This document shows, piece after piece, positions 36,881 to 45,429 of a stretch of 64,000 nucleotides of DNA (positions within the stretch are counted from its first letter, which is position 1; every line of letters starts with the position of its first letter). Both the position numbers and the translations under genes were made by a program. The stretch comes from JAPPHA01 sp965220985 (GTDB lineage: Bacteria; Pseudomonadota; Alphaproteobacteria; Rhodobacterales; Rhodobacteraceae), in NCBI GenBank assembly GCA_965220985.1, contig OZ244854.1, positions 558,001-622,000 of the forward strand, given 5' to 3'. The notes beneath the pieces were generated by a model. The model was not told the DNA's origin. It saw nothing but the letters and a program-made list of their open reading frames with translations, and made no database searches.

Positions 36881-39198
36881 AAGATCGTCTGATCGGTCTA
36901 GACATAAACGGTTGGCATGATTTCGCCGTGCGAAACTGGCACCTCGATGATGATGGAAGTGAACTGCCTGTTAAGGGAGGCTACATGGTCGATGGAGGAC
37001 CGGTATCGAGGGTTGTTGACGTCGGCGATGGAGAAAACCTTACGCCAGTTGGTGGACCACGCGCGCAACTGGCTATGCACGGAAAGGGGGATGGCTGGGG
37101 GGAATTCGGCGACGAAAAACGCCGAGTTCTGATACGAAGGTCGTGCGACCCAGATGCTTGGTCCGCCTGCATGAAGGAACTCGGCGATAGGCCGCAGATA
37201 GCCGTGCTCGCAGTTCCTGATTTTCGTGCGATGGATGATGCGGCTCGAGAGACTCGCCTTGATGCAATGCGAAGTCTTCGCGCAAGGCGCACAATGCTCG
37301 TGTGGTCGTCCGTTGCACTGGCACTTCACATGTGCCAACAAAAGAAACTCGACGACAATCAGCGTCTGGGAGTGATTGAGCTCGACACGAAGGGAATTCG
37401 ACTACAGACGCTCGACATAGTCAAAAGAGATGGGTTCCTGACACCCCGACGGCGATCGGTCGGCCTCCTTGTAGAATCTGCCCTCGGCCTTGACGCGAGG
37501 GAACGGAAGGCCCAAGAGCATGTCGCATCGGATAACAGTCACCAATCTTTTGCAAGAACATTGAACCTCGCGGATCTCCCGGCACTCTTGGCGATGTCGG
37601 CACCAGGGGAAGTGAAATCGGAGTTGCTGCGCCTTGTGAATGGCGACTGGGTGGAGGCCATCGGTGAGTCGCCTGCCATTAATGTAGATTTCGACCTAAA
37701 GTGCTTTTTTGACAAAGCCCATCATGTCGTTCTTCATGGCCCATGCGAACCGGGGCTACTGCATGCCGTCGCGAAGGACCTAAATCATTCCAGTGGAAAG
37801 AAAGTCGAAGTCGCCGAACCCAACGCCACCGCGTTCGGCGCTTTCCGTGTTGCCGAGCGCCTCAAACAAGGTTTGCCACCCTGGTTCGACTATCTGCCGA
37901 AAATCGAAACGATTGTTCAAAGTGGTGACAAGGTTGAAAGCCTGTCTTTAGTTGACGAGGACGAAGTCGCGGAGGCAGGAAAGGTCTGGCGCAGCCGTAA
38001 GCCAGTTAAACTCCTGTGGCAGGCGAAAAGTCCGCGTATCGAAGTATGGCTCAAGAAGGAGGACGACCCCAAGCCCCGTTCATCGCCAGCGTCTGTGCAA
38101 GATGCACCAGATCATGATCAAGAAGTTCAACTAATCCTCGAACAACAACCGGCACAGGGTCGAGCAAAACTACGTATCACGGCCGACACTTGGCAGATGC
38201 TCCGCGACCGCCCGGCTGTTGTGGATTGGGATGCAGGCAAACACGATCCCGCTGGTCGCGACTGGAAGACTATCATTGCTGACTTCGAGCCGCGCCCCCC
38301 TGTCATTCCGGACCGGGTCGTTCTGCCAGCACACAGATACCTCTGGTATCCCGACCGGGATGTAGGCTTGGCCGAGGCACTCAGAGGATTTGATGGGCGG
38401 AATTACACACCGGTATACAAGGCATTGATGGACCGCCGACAAGTCTACTTCGATCAACCAGACCATCCCGAACATAACCGGGTCTACTACGCCGTCGATA
38501 GTGACGGTGGACGACCACACGGCGTTGACGATGAGGATTGGAGTCGGCTCCAGGACATTCTCAAGCAAGCAGAGCGTGATTTCACAAGCGGCAAGGTCAC
38601 GAATAATCACGCACTTGGCGTATTGAGTTGGTGCTTCAGGTTGTGCCCACCCAGTGTTTGGCCAATCGTCACGCGCGTACTGAGGCATAAGGGTGGCCGT
38701 CCGTCGTTTCCGGGTTGGCGCATAATGTATCCCCAAGCGTTGGGCCGAATTGCGGCGGGTAAAGTAGCATTTGCAGAGGCAATAAAATATCTGAACTCGT
38801 TGACGCCTCCTTGGACTCGAGATCAGCAGGCCTGCGCTGCCTTCCTTTTGTCCAGGAATGACGAGATATTTGATTTGCTGGGCCAAAAGACCATCGATCG
38901 CTGGTCACGAGCTGCGGCAACCTCATTGAAAGCCGGAGTGAAGCACGGTTTTTCGCAGAGGCAGTATTATGTCCCGGTCTTCATTGCTGGCCTCATGAGA
39001 TGGCGTCTACGTGAACCGTACGCCTTCACGCCGGAGCATGATCCAAATGTGGACGCTGTTTCAGAACTTTTGGCCGCAACTCTGGAGCGGGACGACATTG
39101 GAGGAAAACACCGCACTGCTTATGAGACTGTTCTCGATGCGATCCGCGACAAAGGTACACGTCCAGATCTTCTGCAAACCTTGTTCGACCTGATGTAA
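36877..39198 (+). CDS. Hsp70/actin-fold ATPase with uncharacterised C-terminal region
   Basis: 773 residues from a GTG at 36877 (GTGA overlap). An actin/Hsp70-type nucleotide-binding fold is visible in the first 380 residues: opening strand LIGLDINGWHDFAV, the second phosphate strand LGVIELDTKGIRL, the adenosine-site strand VVLHGPCEPGLLHAV (about 282-296), and EPNATAFGAFRVAERL. Each motif is degenerate compared with DnaK. Residues about 390-460 form a charged linker; the last 300 residues, largely helical, match nothing I know. Hsp70-like proteins are reported as accessory components of CoCoNuT systems. Last gene of the operon, with a hairpin downstream. Confidence 0.65.
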   Translation: MKDRLIGLDINGWHDFAVRNWHLDDDGSELPVKGGYMVDGGPVSRVVDVGDGENLTPVGGPRAQLAMHGKGDGWGEFGDEKRRVLIRRSCDPDAWSACMKELGDRPQIAVLAVPDFRAMDDAARETRLDAMRSLRARRTMLVWSSVALALHMCQQKKLDDNQRLGVIELDTKGIRLQTLDIVKRDGFLTPRRRSVGLLVESALGLDARERKAQEHVASDNSHQSFARTLNLADLPALLAMSAPGEVKSELLRLVNGDWVEAIGESPAINVDFDLKCFFDKAHHVVLHGPCEPGLLHAVAKDLNHSSGKKVEVAEPNATAFGAFRVAERLKQGLPPWFDYLPKIETIVQSGDKVESLSLVDEDEVAEAGKVWRSRKPVKLLWQAKSPRIEVWLKKEDDPKPRSSPASVQDAPDHDQEVQLILEQQPAQGRAKLRITADTWQMLRDRPAVVDWDAGKHDPAGRDWKTIIADFEPRPPVIPDRVVLPAHRYLWYPDRDVGLAEALRGFDGRNYTPVYKALMDRRQVYFDQPDHPEHNRVYYAVDSDGGRPHGVDDEDWSRLQDILKQAERDFTSGKVTNNHALGVLSWCFRLCPPSVWPIVTRVLRHKGGRPSFPGWRIMYPQALGRIAAGKVAFAEAIKYLNSLTPPWTRDQQACAAFLLSRNDEIFDLLGQKTIDRWSRAAATSLKAGVKHGFSQRQYYVPVFIAGLMRWRLREPYAFTPEHDPNVDAVSELLAATLERDDIGGKHRTAYETVLDAIRDKGTRPDLLQTLFDLM

Positions 39199-39264
39199 CC
39201 CGAACATTGGAACTGCATGGCCCAGATCACCAATAGAAAACCAATTCCACAAAGTCGACATCAT

Positions 39265-39283
39265 CGCCCCTCAGTCGGGGGCG
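39265..39283. terminator. Hairpin between convergent genes
   Basis: CGCCCC (39265-39270) pairs with GGGGCG (39278-39283) around a 7-nt loop, between the end of the defence-like operon and the convergent MBL gene. It lacks a T-run, so termination is possible but unproven. Confidence 0.3.
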
Positions 39284-39374
39284 TCCAAATCGTGAATCGT
39301 GAATGTCTCGATTTCGCCCGGTTGCTCGTGCCGCATGTCAACGCCGCACACTTCGTGGCGAATTTGGTCTCGGC

Positions 39375-40256
39375 TCAAAGGCTGTCGACTGGAACCTTCA
39401 GAAACGTCCGGCCGTGCTCGTCCTTCTCGGGCATGTTGCCCGCGCGCATGTTGACCTGGATCGAGGGGATGATCAGTTTCGGCATCGACAGGGTGCTGTC
39501 GCGTTCGGTGCGGAGCTTGACGAATTCCTCGCGCGAGCGACCGCTCCCGAAATGCACGTTCTTTTCCTTCTGCTCCCTGACGGTCGTCTCCCATGCGAAT
39601 TCCTCGCGCCCCGGCGCCTTGTAGTCGTGCCCCACGAATATCCGCGTGTCGTCGGGCAGCGTCAGGATCTTCTGGATCGAGTCGTAGAGATTCTCGGCCG
39701 AACCTCCCGGAAAATCCGCCCGCGCCGACCCGAAATCCGGCATGAACATCGTGTCGCCCACAAAGGCGGCATCACCGATCACGTAGGTCAGACACGCCGG
39801 CGTGTGCCCCGGAGTTTCGAGGACCGAACACTCCAGTCCGCCGATCCGGAACGTGTCGCCTTCCCGAAACAGCTGATCGAACTGGCTTCCGTCGCGTTCG
39901 AACTCGGTGCCTTCGTTGAAGATCTTGCCGAATTCGTCCTGAACGACCGTGACATTGCCGCCGATTCCGATCTGTCCGCCCAGTTGCTGCTGGATGTAGG
40001 GTGCCGCTGACAGGTGATCCGCATGAACGTGGCTTTCGAGGATCCACTCCAACTCGAGCCCCCGTGACTTGACCGCCTCGATTACCTTGTCCGCCGACTC
40101 CGTCGACGTCCGCCCGGATGCAAAGTCAAAATCAAGAACGCTGTCGACAATGGCACAGGACTTGGACCGGCTGTCCTTGACGATGTAGGAGACCGTGTTG
40201 GTCGCATCGTCGAAAAGCGCCGTGACTTCTGCGTGCGTTATGTCTTGCTTGTTCAT
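39375..40256 (-). CDS. MBL-fold persulfide/sulfur dioxygenase-like hydrolase (Blh type)
   Basis: 293 residues. The metallo-beta-lactamase metal motif is HVHADH, followed by ETPGHTPACLTYVIG, GDTMFMPDFG and VGHDYKAP, which fit the ETHE1/Blh branch of glyoxalase-II-like proteins. Such enzymes oxidise glutathione persulfide in sulfide detoxification, often under the BigR repressor; no BigR gene is seen here. The start is ATG 40256; the frame extends upstream but loses protein character. It is divergent from the DapA-family gene across about 165 nt. Confidence 0.85.
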   Translation of the reverse strand: MNKQDITHAEVTALFDDATNTVSYIVKDSRSKSCAIVDSVLDFDFASGRTSTESADKVIEAVKSRGLELEWILESHVHADHLSAAPYIQQQLGGQIGIGGNVTVVQDEFGKIFNEGTEFERDGSQFDQLFREGDTFRIGGLECSVLETPGHTPACLTYVIGDAAFVGDTMFMPDFGSARADFPGGSAENLYDSIQKILTLPDDTRIFVGHDYKAPGREEFAWETTVREQKEKNVHFGSGRSREEFVKLRTERDSTLSMPKLIIPSIQVNMRAGNMPEKDEHGRTFLKVPVDSL

Positions 40257-40422
40257 TGCCTCAACACCCACGAATTGTCTTCCACATTGCGGTGCAATAA
40301 TGCATGTCTCGCCTCGGTCGTGCAATGCCGACCGGGGCCAATACGACAGGGTCCGATCCTCAGTTGCGATGTTCGGCCCTGAACATCGAAGTCCGGCAGA
40401 CAGGCAGAAACAGGAGCCAGCC

Positions 40423-41367
40423 ATGAAGCGACAATCGGTTCCAAAGGGCGTCTATGCGGCAGTCTCGACCCCCGTGACGAACGACTATCAACCCGACCTG
40501 CCCAGGCTGATTTCTCACTGTCGCTGGCTGCTGGCAAATGGATGCGACGGCCTTGCTCCGCTCGGCACCACAGGGGAGGCCAATTCGCAGTCGCTGTCGG
40601 ACCGTTTGAACCTGATTGACGGATTGGCCGATTCCGACCTTCCCATGGACCGGGTCATCGTCGGAACGGGGACGACATCGATCGGCGATACGGTCCGCAT
40701 CTCAAAGGCTGCTCTTGATGCCGGCACCGCGCGGCTGCTCATGCTGCCGCCGTTCTACTACCACAATGCGTCGACCGAGGGGCTATTCTCGTATTTTGCG
40801 AGTGTGGCAGAACGCCTTGGATCCCACGATCCGCGAATCCTTCTCTATCACATTCCCCAGATGTCCAAGGTCCCGATCGCCCTGTCGCTCGCAAGGAGGC
40901 TGCGCGAGGCTTTCCCCGGCGTGTTTGTCGGCATCAAGGACAGCGGTGGCGACTTCGAGTACACCAAATCGTTCATCGACGCGTTCGACAGCTTCGAGGC
41001 ATTCTCTGGAAGCGAACCGCTGGCCGCTGCCAATCTCGAAGCCGGCGGCTGGGGGTGCATTTCTGCGACAACCAACGTTTCCGCCCCGCTCGTCGCCGAG
41101 AGACTGCGGGCAAGCAACAGCGACGACATGGCGAGACTCGATGAACTGATCGACCGCGTGCGTTCGATCATCGCCGACGTCAACACGGTCTCGGCAACGA
41201 AAGCCGTCCTCGCACGGTTGCGGCACGATCCAGCATGGTCACGGACAATTCCGCCGAACGTGGACCTCGATTCCGCAACAACCGATCACATCATGCAAAA
41301 ACTCGCCGCCTGCCGGGATCTGCACGCTGACTTTGCGGAGTTTCAACGGGAACAAGGTGCCGCCTGA
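40423..41367 (+). CDS. DapA-family (dihydrodipicolinate synthase-like) aldolase
   Basis: 314 residues, a TIM-barrel class I aldolase. The GTTGE motif (in LGTTGEANSQS), the catalytic tyrosine in LLYHIP and the Schiff-base lysine in VGIKDSGGD are all present. Orphan DapA paralogues act on many 2-keto acids, so this is more likely a catabolic lyase or dehydratase than the lysine-pathway enzyme. CAGGAG precedes ATG 40423. No linked dehydrogenase or transporter points to a substrate. Confidence 0.85.
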   Translation: MKRQSVPKGVYAAVSTPVTNDYQPDLPRLISHCRWLLANGCDGLAPLGTTGEANSQSLSDRLNLIDGLADSDLPMDRVIVGTGTTSIGDTVRISKAALDAGTARLLMLPPFYYHNASTEGLFSYFASVAERLGSHDPRILLYHIPQMSKVPIALSLARRLREAFPGVFVGIKDSGGDFEYTKSFIDAFDSFEAFSGSEPLAAANLEAGGWGCISATTNVSAPLVAERLRASNSDDMARLDELIDRVRSIIADVNTVSATKAVLARLRHDPAWSRTIPPNVDLDSATTDHIMQKLAACRDLHADFAEFQREQGAA

Positions 41368-41415
41368 CTGCACCCGGTGAGTGTGCCGGCCATCCGAGAA
41401 GGCCATCAGACACGA

Positions 41416-41500
41416 TCAGCTCACGGCATGCTCCCCTTGGCCATCGATGACCTTGCCATCTATCGGAATGCTTCCCAGCGGCACCACCGACCGAGAGGCG
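41416..41500 (-). pseudogene. Remnant of the 3' end of a paaK-like gene
   Basis: The minus strand encodes VVPLGSIPIDGKVIDGQ followed shortly by a stop, matching the C-terminus of the intact ligase at 43127-44374 (VVPVGSLPNDGKVIDDQ). No other part of the gene is present. This is the far end of a duplicated and partly deleted operon segment. Confidence 0.8.
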
Positions 41501-41599
41501 TCAGCAGTCCGGGGACATGCATAGCCCCAATCATGGCCCAAGTCCCTGTCACGCATGACGATTCGAGCGCGCCGCCGACACCGCGATTGACGGTCGTGC

Positions 41600-41669
41600 C
41601 CACTCCCCGACCAAATCGCAGCCCGGGAGTGGCAGAAGCCGATTGCCGCCGGTCACTTGATCCGGCGGC
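41600..41669 (-). promoter_or_regulatory. Pair of hairpins after binding-protein gene 1
   Basis: Stem 1 pairs CCACTCCC (41600-41607) with GGGAGTGG (41625-41632). Stem 2 pairs GCCGCC (41645-41650) with GGCGGC (41664-41669). The same two stems occur after the paralogous gene at 45348-45418 with different loop sequences. They directly follow the stop of the binding-protein gene. Confidence 0.6.
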
Positions 41670-41681
41670 GATCGTCCAGAC

Positions 41682-42971
41682 TCAATTGCAGCGCGGCTCG
41701 ATGTTGTTTTCGGCGGCGTAAGCTGCCGAATCCTCTTCGATCAATGGATCGATCACGCTCTTGTCGGACACGCGGAAGTCCGTGATCAACGACCATGTCT
41801 GCGTGTTTGCATCCCATTGCTGGACGGCACCGAGTCCCGGTCCGCCGTGGTTTTCGCAGGTCACCGCGAAACTCGGCCCGAAATTCGGGAACCCAAGCGC
41901 GGTCATCTTCTCTTCGTCGATGACAAGAGCTTCCATCCCGTCGCGCATCATCGCCGGCGTGATCTCGGCAACCCCGTGGATCTCCTGGGCCGTCCTGGCC
42001 GCTTCGACCGCAAGCATGGCAGCGTAGAATGCCCGGTTGTACAGGACTGTGCCGATCTGATCGCCCGCGCCGGCTGCGAGTCCCCGATCGACCACATACG
42101 TCTGCAGGTCGTCGAAAACCGGATAGTCCGAGCCGGTGTTGTGCAACGCCAGCGACTTGTAACCGTGGGCCCCTGCCCCTGCGGGCACCGTGTCAACCTC
42201 GGAACCGGACCACCAGACGCCGATGAAGTTCTCCATCGGATAGCGAATGTTTGCCGCTTCCTGGATGGCGACCTGATTCATGACGCCCCAGCCCCACATC
42301 AGCAGGTAGTCGGGCTGTTCACGACGAATCTGAAGCCATTGCGACGTCTGCTCCTGACCCGGATGATCGACCGGCAGCAGGGTCAGCGCGTATCCGTGCT
42401 TCTTGGACAGTTCCTCGAGCGTCCGGATCGGTTCCTTGCCGTAAGCCGAGTTGTGATAGAGCAGCGCAACGGTCTTGCCTTCGATGTTGCCACCATTCAG
42501 GTCGAGAATGTGATTGATCGCGTGGCTCGCGCCATCCCAGTAATGGGCCGGATAGTTGAAGATGTGGCTGAAGATCGTGCCGTTTGCGGCCGATGTTCGT
42601 CCGTAGCCCATGGAATGAACCGGAATGCCGTCAGCCGTTGCCTTCGGGATCAGCTGGTAGGTGATCCCCGTCGAAACCGGCTGATAGAGCAATGCGCCTT
42701 CACCCTTGGTCGCCTCGTAGCATTCGACGCCCTTTTCGGTGTTGTAGCCGGTCTCGCATTCGATGACCCGCGCCTTGATGCCGCCAATTCCGCCGTCACG
42801 CTCGTTGATCAGCGTGAAATAGTCCGCGTATCCGTCAGCGACAGGAATGCCGTTCGGCGCGTACGGCCCTGTCCGATAGCTCAGTGACGGAAAGACCAGT
42901 TCAGCGGCCGGCACCGCTCCGGCGGCGATGGACGCAGCAACGACCAGTGTCGTCAATCTCTTGATGTACAT
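41682..42971 (-). CDS. Liv-type ABC transporter binding protein, duplicate copy 1
   Basis: 429 residues. A signal peptide (cleaved near VPA-A) is followed by a Leu/Ile/Val-binding-protein-family (Peripla_BP_6) sequence beginning LVFPSLSYRTGPYAPNG. It is nearly identical to the protein at 45430-46722 apart from scattered substitutions and a one-residue deletion at the signal-peptide end. It is the last gene of the operon and lies beyond the ligase gene, with a livM tail just upstream of it. It could give the importer a second substrate preference, or it may simply be a recent duplicate. Confidence 0.88.
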   Translation of the reverse strand: MYIKRLTTLVVAASIAAGAVPAAELVFPSLSYRTGPYAPNGIPVADGYADYFTLINERDGGIGGIKARVIECETGYNTEKGVECYEATKGEGALLYQPVSTGITYQLIPKATADGIPVHSMGYGRTSAANGTIFSHIFNYPAHYWDGASHAINHILDLNGGNIEGKTVALLYHNSAYGKEPIRTLEELSKKHGYALTLLPVDHPGQEQTSQWLQIRREQPDYLLMWGWGVMNQVAIQEAANIRYPMENFIGVWWSGSEVDTVPAGAGAHGYKSLALHNTGSDYPVFDDLQTYVVDRGLAAGAGDQIGTVLYNRAFYAAMLAVEAARTAQEIHGVAEITPAMMRDGMEALVIDEEKMTALGFPNFGPSFAVTCENHGGPGLGAVQQWDANTQTWSLITDFRVSDKSVIDPLIEEDSAAYAAENNIEPRCN

Positions 42972-43034
42972 GTCTTCATTCTCCCCTTTTCTTGAACGAT
43001 CGGGCCCCGCATCGCGGGGGCTTCAGCAAGGAAA

Positions 43035-43129
43035 CTAATGCGAGAAGGGCCGGAACTGCAACTTTTCCGTGAAGATGCTCAGCAGCGCCGCAAAGCCATG
43101 CGGTTCCACGACGAGCAAGAAGACGATCA
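43035..43129 (-). pseudogene. Remnant of the 3' end of livM
   Basis: The minus strand encodes LIVFLLVVEPHGFAALLSIF followed by a tail ending RPFSH and TAG, matching the C-terminus of the intact permease at 46785 (LIVFFLIVEPHGLAMLW, ending WPFPH). It is still in frame. Its upper end runs straight into the ligase gene, whose stop codon lies within this remnant. Confidence 0.85.
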
Positions 43130-44374
43130 GCCGCCGTCGTACTGCCTCTGGTCATCGATGACCTTGCCGTCATTCGGAAGGCTTCCCACAGGCACCACCG
43201 AGACATTTCCGCGAAGCTTCAGCGCCTGCCTGACGGTCGCGGAAATCGCCGTCGCATCTGCGCTTCCGTCATCGGCCTCGACGTGGACATCCAGCGTGTC
43301 CTGTTCGTCGACCCGCCCGACGATCACCCGAACGCGGGCGATTTCAGGGTGACCCTCGACAATCCGGGCCACCTGTTCGGGCCTGACGAACATCCCCTTG
43401 ACCTTCGCGGTCTGGTCGGCACGCCCCATCCATCCGCTGATGCGCATGTTGGTGCGCCCGCAAGGGCTCTCGCCCGGCATCACCGACGACAGATCCCCGG
43501 TCGCAAATCGGATGAGCGGATAGTCCCGGTTGAGCGCCGTCACCACGACCTCGCCGACTTCGCCGTCTGCCACGGGATTGCCAGTTCCCGGCGTCACGAT
43601 CTCGACGACGACACCCTCGTCGACGATCAGACCTTCCATCGCGGGGCTCTCGTAGGCAACGTTGCCGAGATCCGCCGTGCCGTAGAACTGGAGGCACAGA
43701 ATCCCCCGCTCGGCGTACTCCTGTCGGAGGCTCGCAAACAGCGCGCCCCCTCCGACGGCAGCGCGACGGATCGAGGTCAGATCCAGACCCAGCTCGTCGC
43801 CCTTGTCGAGGATGACCTTGAGGAAATCCGGCGTCCCCGCATACGCGGTGACACCAAGATGCGCTGCCGCCCGTGCCTGGAGTTCGCTCTGCCCGGTTCC
43901 GGCCGGAACCACCGTCGCACCGATTTCGGCCGCCGCCGACTCGACCATCATGCCGGCGGGCGTCAGGTGGTACGAGAGACAGTTCTGGATGATGTCGTCG
44001 GCACCGATCCCGCAGGCACGCAGAAACCGGCCAAGGCGCCACCAGTCGCCGGTCCGACGGCCGGGCTCGTAGATCGGCCCTGGCGACTGGAACAGCAGTT
44101 CCAAGCGATTGGCAGCAACCGGCGTGTAACCTCCGAGCGGGTCCCCTTGCGACTGGGCGCCCACGAGATCCGACTTTCTGGTGACCGGAAGGGCGGCGAG
44201 TGTCTCGCGAGACGTGACGCTCGCAGGGTCGATGTCGCTCAGCAACGCCCCATACGCCTTCGTTTGTTCGCGTGCATGGGCGATCAGGGCCGGCAACTCG
44301 CGCGCAAGGTCCGCCGCCCTCTGGTCGTGCGACCGTGTTTCAAGAGCATCAGGGGTCACGCCGGTCTCCTGCAA
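43127..44374 (-). CDS. PaaK-like AMP-forming ligase with altered P-loop
   Basis: 415 residues of the phenylacetate-CoA-ligase family, with the C-terminal lid domain (GRADQTAKVKGMFVRP) and the catalytic lysine near the end (DGKVIDD). The usual phosphate-binding loop SSGTTGxPT is replaced by SPGPIYEP, so adenylation may be slow or changed. Related proteins with the same variant occur beside Liv-type importers in alphaproteobacteria. The last codons and the TGA come from the duplicated livM sequence at the junction near 43130. Probably activates the imported aromatic or fatty acid. Confidence 0.8.
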   Translation of the reverse strand: MQETGVTPDALETRSHDQRAADLARELPALIAHAREQTKAYGALLSDIDPASVTSRETLAALPVTRKSDLVGAQSQGDPLGGYTPVAANRLELLFQSPGPIYEPGRRTGDWWRLGRFLRACGIGADDIIQNCLSYHLTPAGMMVESAAAEIGATVVPAGTGQSELQARAAAHLGVTAYAGTPDFLKVILDKGDELGLDLTSIRRAAVGGGALFASLRQEYAERGILCLQFYGTADLGNVAYESPAMEGLIVDEGVVVEIVTPGTGNPVADGEVGEVVVTALNRDYPLIRFATGDLSSVMPGESPCGRTNMRISGWMGRADQTAKVKGMFVRPEQVARIVEGHPEIARVRVIVGRVDEQDTLDVHVEADDGSADATAISATVRQALKLRGNVSVVPVGSLPNDGKVIDDQRQYDGG

Positions 44375-44427
44375 TTTCGTTCATGGGTGTTTCGCCACGG
44401 AGGAGCGGTGGCGCTGCATGGCAGCAA

Positions 44428-45261
44428 TCAGCTCAACCATCGCTTGCGGCGGCGATAGGAACGCACGTCGCGGTAGCTCTTGCGTCCCTGCTCGGACATT
44501 CCGAGATAGAATTCCTTGACGTCGGGGTTTTCCCGCAATTCCGCCGCCGGACCATCCATGACCACGCGACCGCTCTCGAGGATGTAGCCGTAACCGGCGA
44601 ATCTCAGCGCGACATTGGTGTTCTGTTCGGCCAGAAGGAACGACACGCCCTCTTTCTCGTTGAGGTCGCGAACGATGCAGAAAATCTCCTCGACCAGTTG
44701 CGGAGCAAGTCCCATCGAAGGCTCGTCGAGGAGGACGGTTTCCGGGCGCGACATCAATGCCCGACCGATCGCGCACATCTGCTGCTCGCCGCCCGAGGTA
44801 TAGCCCGCCTGGCTCTTCCGGCGATCCTTCAGCCTCGGGAAATACTGGTAGACCATGTCGAGATCGTCCTGGATGGCGGCGCGGCCATCAGTTCGGGTGT
44901 AGGCCCCGGTGTAGAGATTCTCTTCGACGGTCAGGTGTTCGAAGCAGTGACGGCCCTCCATCACCTGTATGACCCCGCGGCGCACGAGTTCCGACGGCGA
45001 GAGGTCGGCAACCGACTGGCCGCGATACATGATCGTGCCCTTGGTGACCTCGCCGCGCTCGGAATGCAGAAGGTTCGAAATGGCCTTCAAGGTCGTCGTC
45101 TTGCCGGCGCCGTTGCCGCCCAGCAATGCCGTGATCCCGCCCTTGGGAACCGACAGGCTGATCCCCTTCAGCACAAGAATGACGTGATTGAAGATCACCT
45201 CAATGTTGTTGACCTCGAGGAGCAGGTCACCTGAACGAGGCGCATCAGTGGCTGAAGACAT
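44428..45261 (-). CDS. livF: Liv-type ABC transporter ATPase, LivF-like
   Basis: 277 residues with Walker A GGNGAGKTT, an SGGEQQM signature loop and Walker B VLLDEPSMGLAPQ, as in LivF. An unusually basic C-terminal tail (RSYRRRKRW) extends the family length slightly. With the LivG-like ATPase it powers the importer. It follows binding-protein gene 2 after two hairpins and precedes the PaaK-like ligase by 53 nt. Confidence 0.9.
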   Translation of the reverse strand: MSSATDAPRSGDLLLEVNNIEVIFNHVILVLKGISLSVPKGGITALLGGNGAGKTTTLKAISNLLHSERGEVTKGTIMYRGQSVADLSPSELVRRGVIQVMEGRHCFEHLTVEENLYTGAYTRTDGRAAIQDDLDMVYQYFPRLKDRRKSQAGYTSGGEQQMCAIGRALMSRPETVLLDEPSMGLAPQLVEEIFCIVRDLNEKEGVSFLLAEQNTNVALRFAGYGYILESGRVVMDGPAAELRENPDVKEFYLGMSEQGRKSYRDVRSYRRRKRWLS

Positions 45262-45347
45262 GCATCACCCCGATCTTGGTTCAAGTCCCTGTCACGGGTG
45301 CCGATGCACGCGCGCTGCCGACACCGCCAATGACGGTTTTTTTTGGG

Positions 45348-45418
45348 CCACTCCCTGGCTGCGCTGCAGCTAGGGAGTGGAAGAAGTTGAATGCCGCCGG
45401 TCACCTGATCTGGCGGCA
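45348..45418 (-). promoter_or_regulatory. Pair of hairpins between binding-protein gene 2 and livF
   Basis: Stem 1 pairs CCACTCCCT (45348-45356) with AGGGAGTGG (45372-45380). Stem 2 pairs TGCCGCC (45392-45398) with GGCGGCA (45412-45418). Both are perfect. Arms are kept and loops differ from the copy at 41600-41669, which suggests selection for structure. They likely protect the binding-protein transcript or thin out transcription into livF. Confidence 0.65.
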
Positions 45419-45429
45419 ATCGTTCGGAA

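Noticed and set aside
39199..39374. A direct repeat of the tRNA-Val 3' end marking the far side of an island
   Set aside because: I compared the tRNA tail with this region and found no match, so site-specific integration at the tRNA is not supported.
45345..45380. Hairpin with a nearby run of T as a Rho-independent terminator
   Set aside because: On the coding (minus) strand the run is A, and on the plus strand the T-run precedes the stem, so it cannot terminate either transcript in the usual way.
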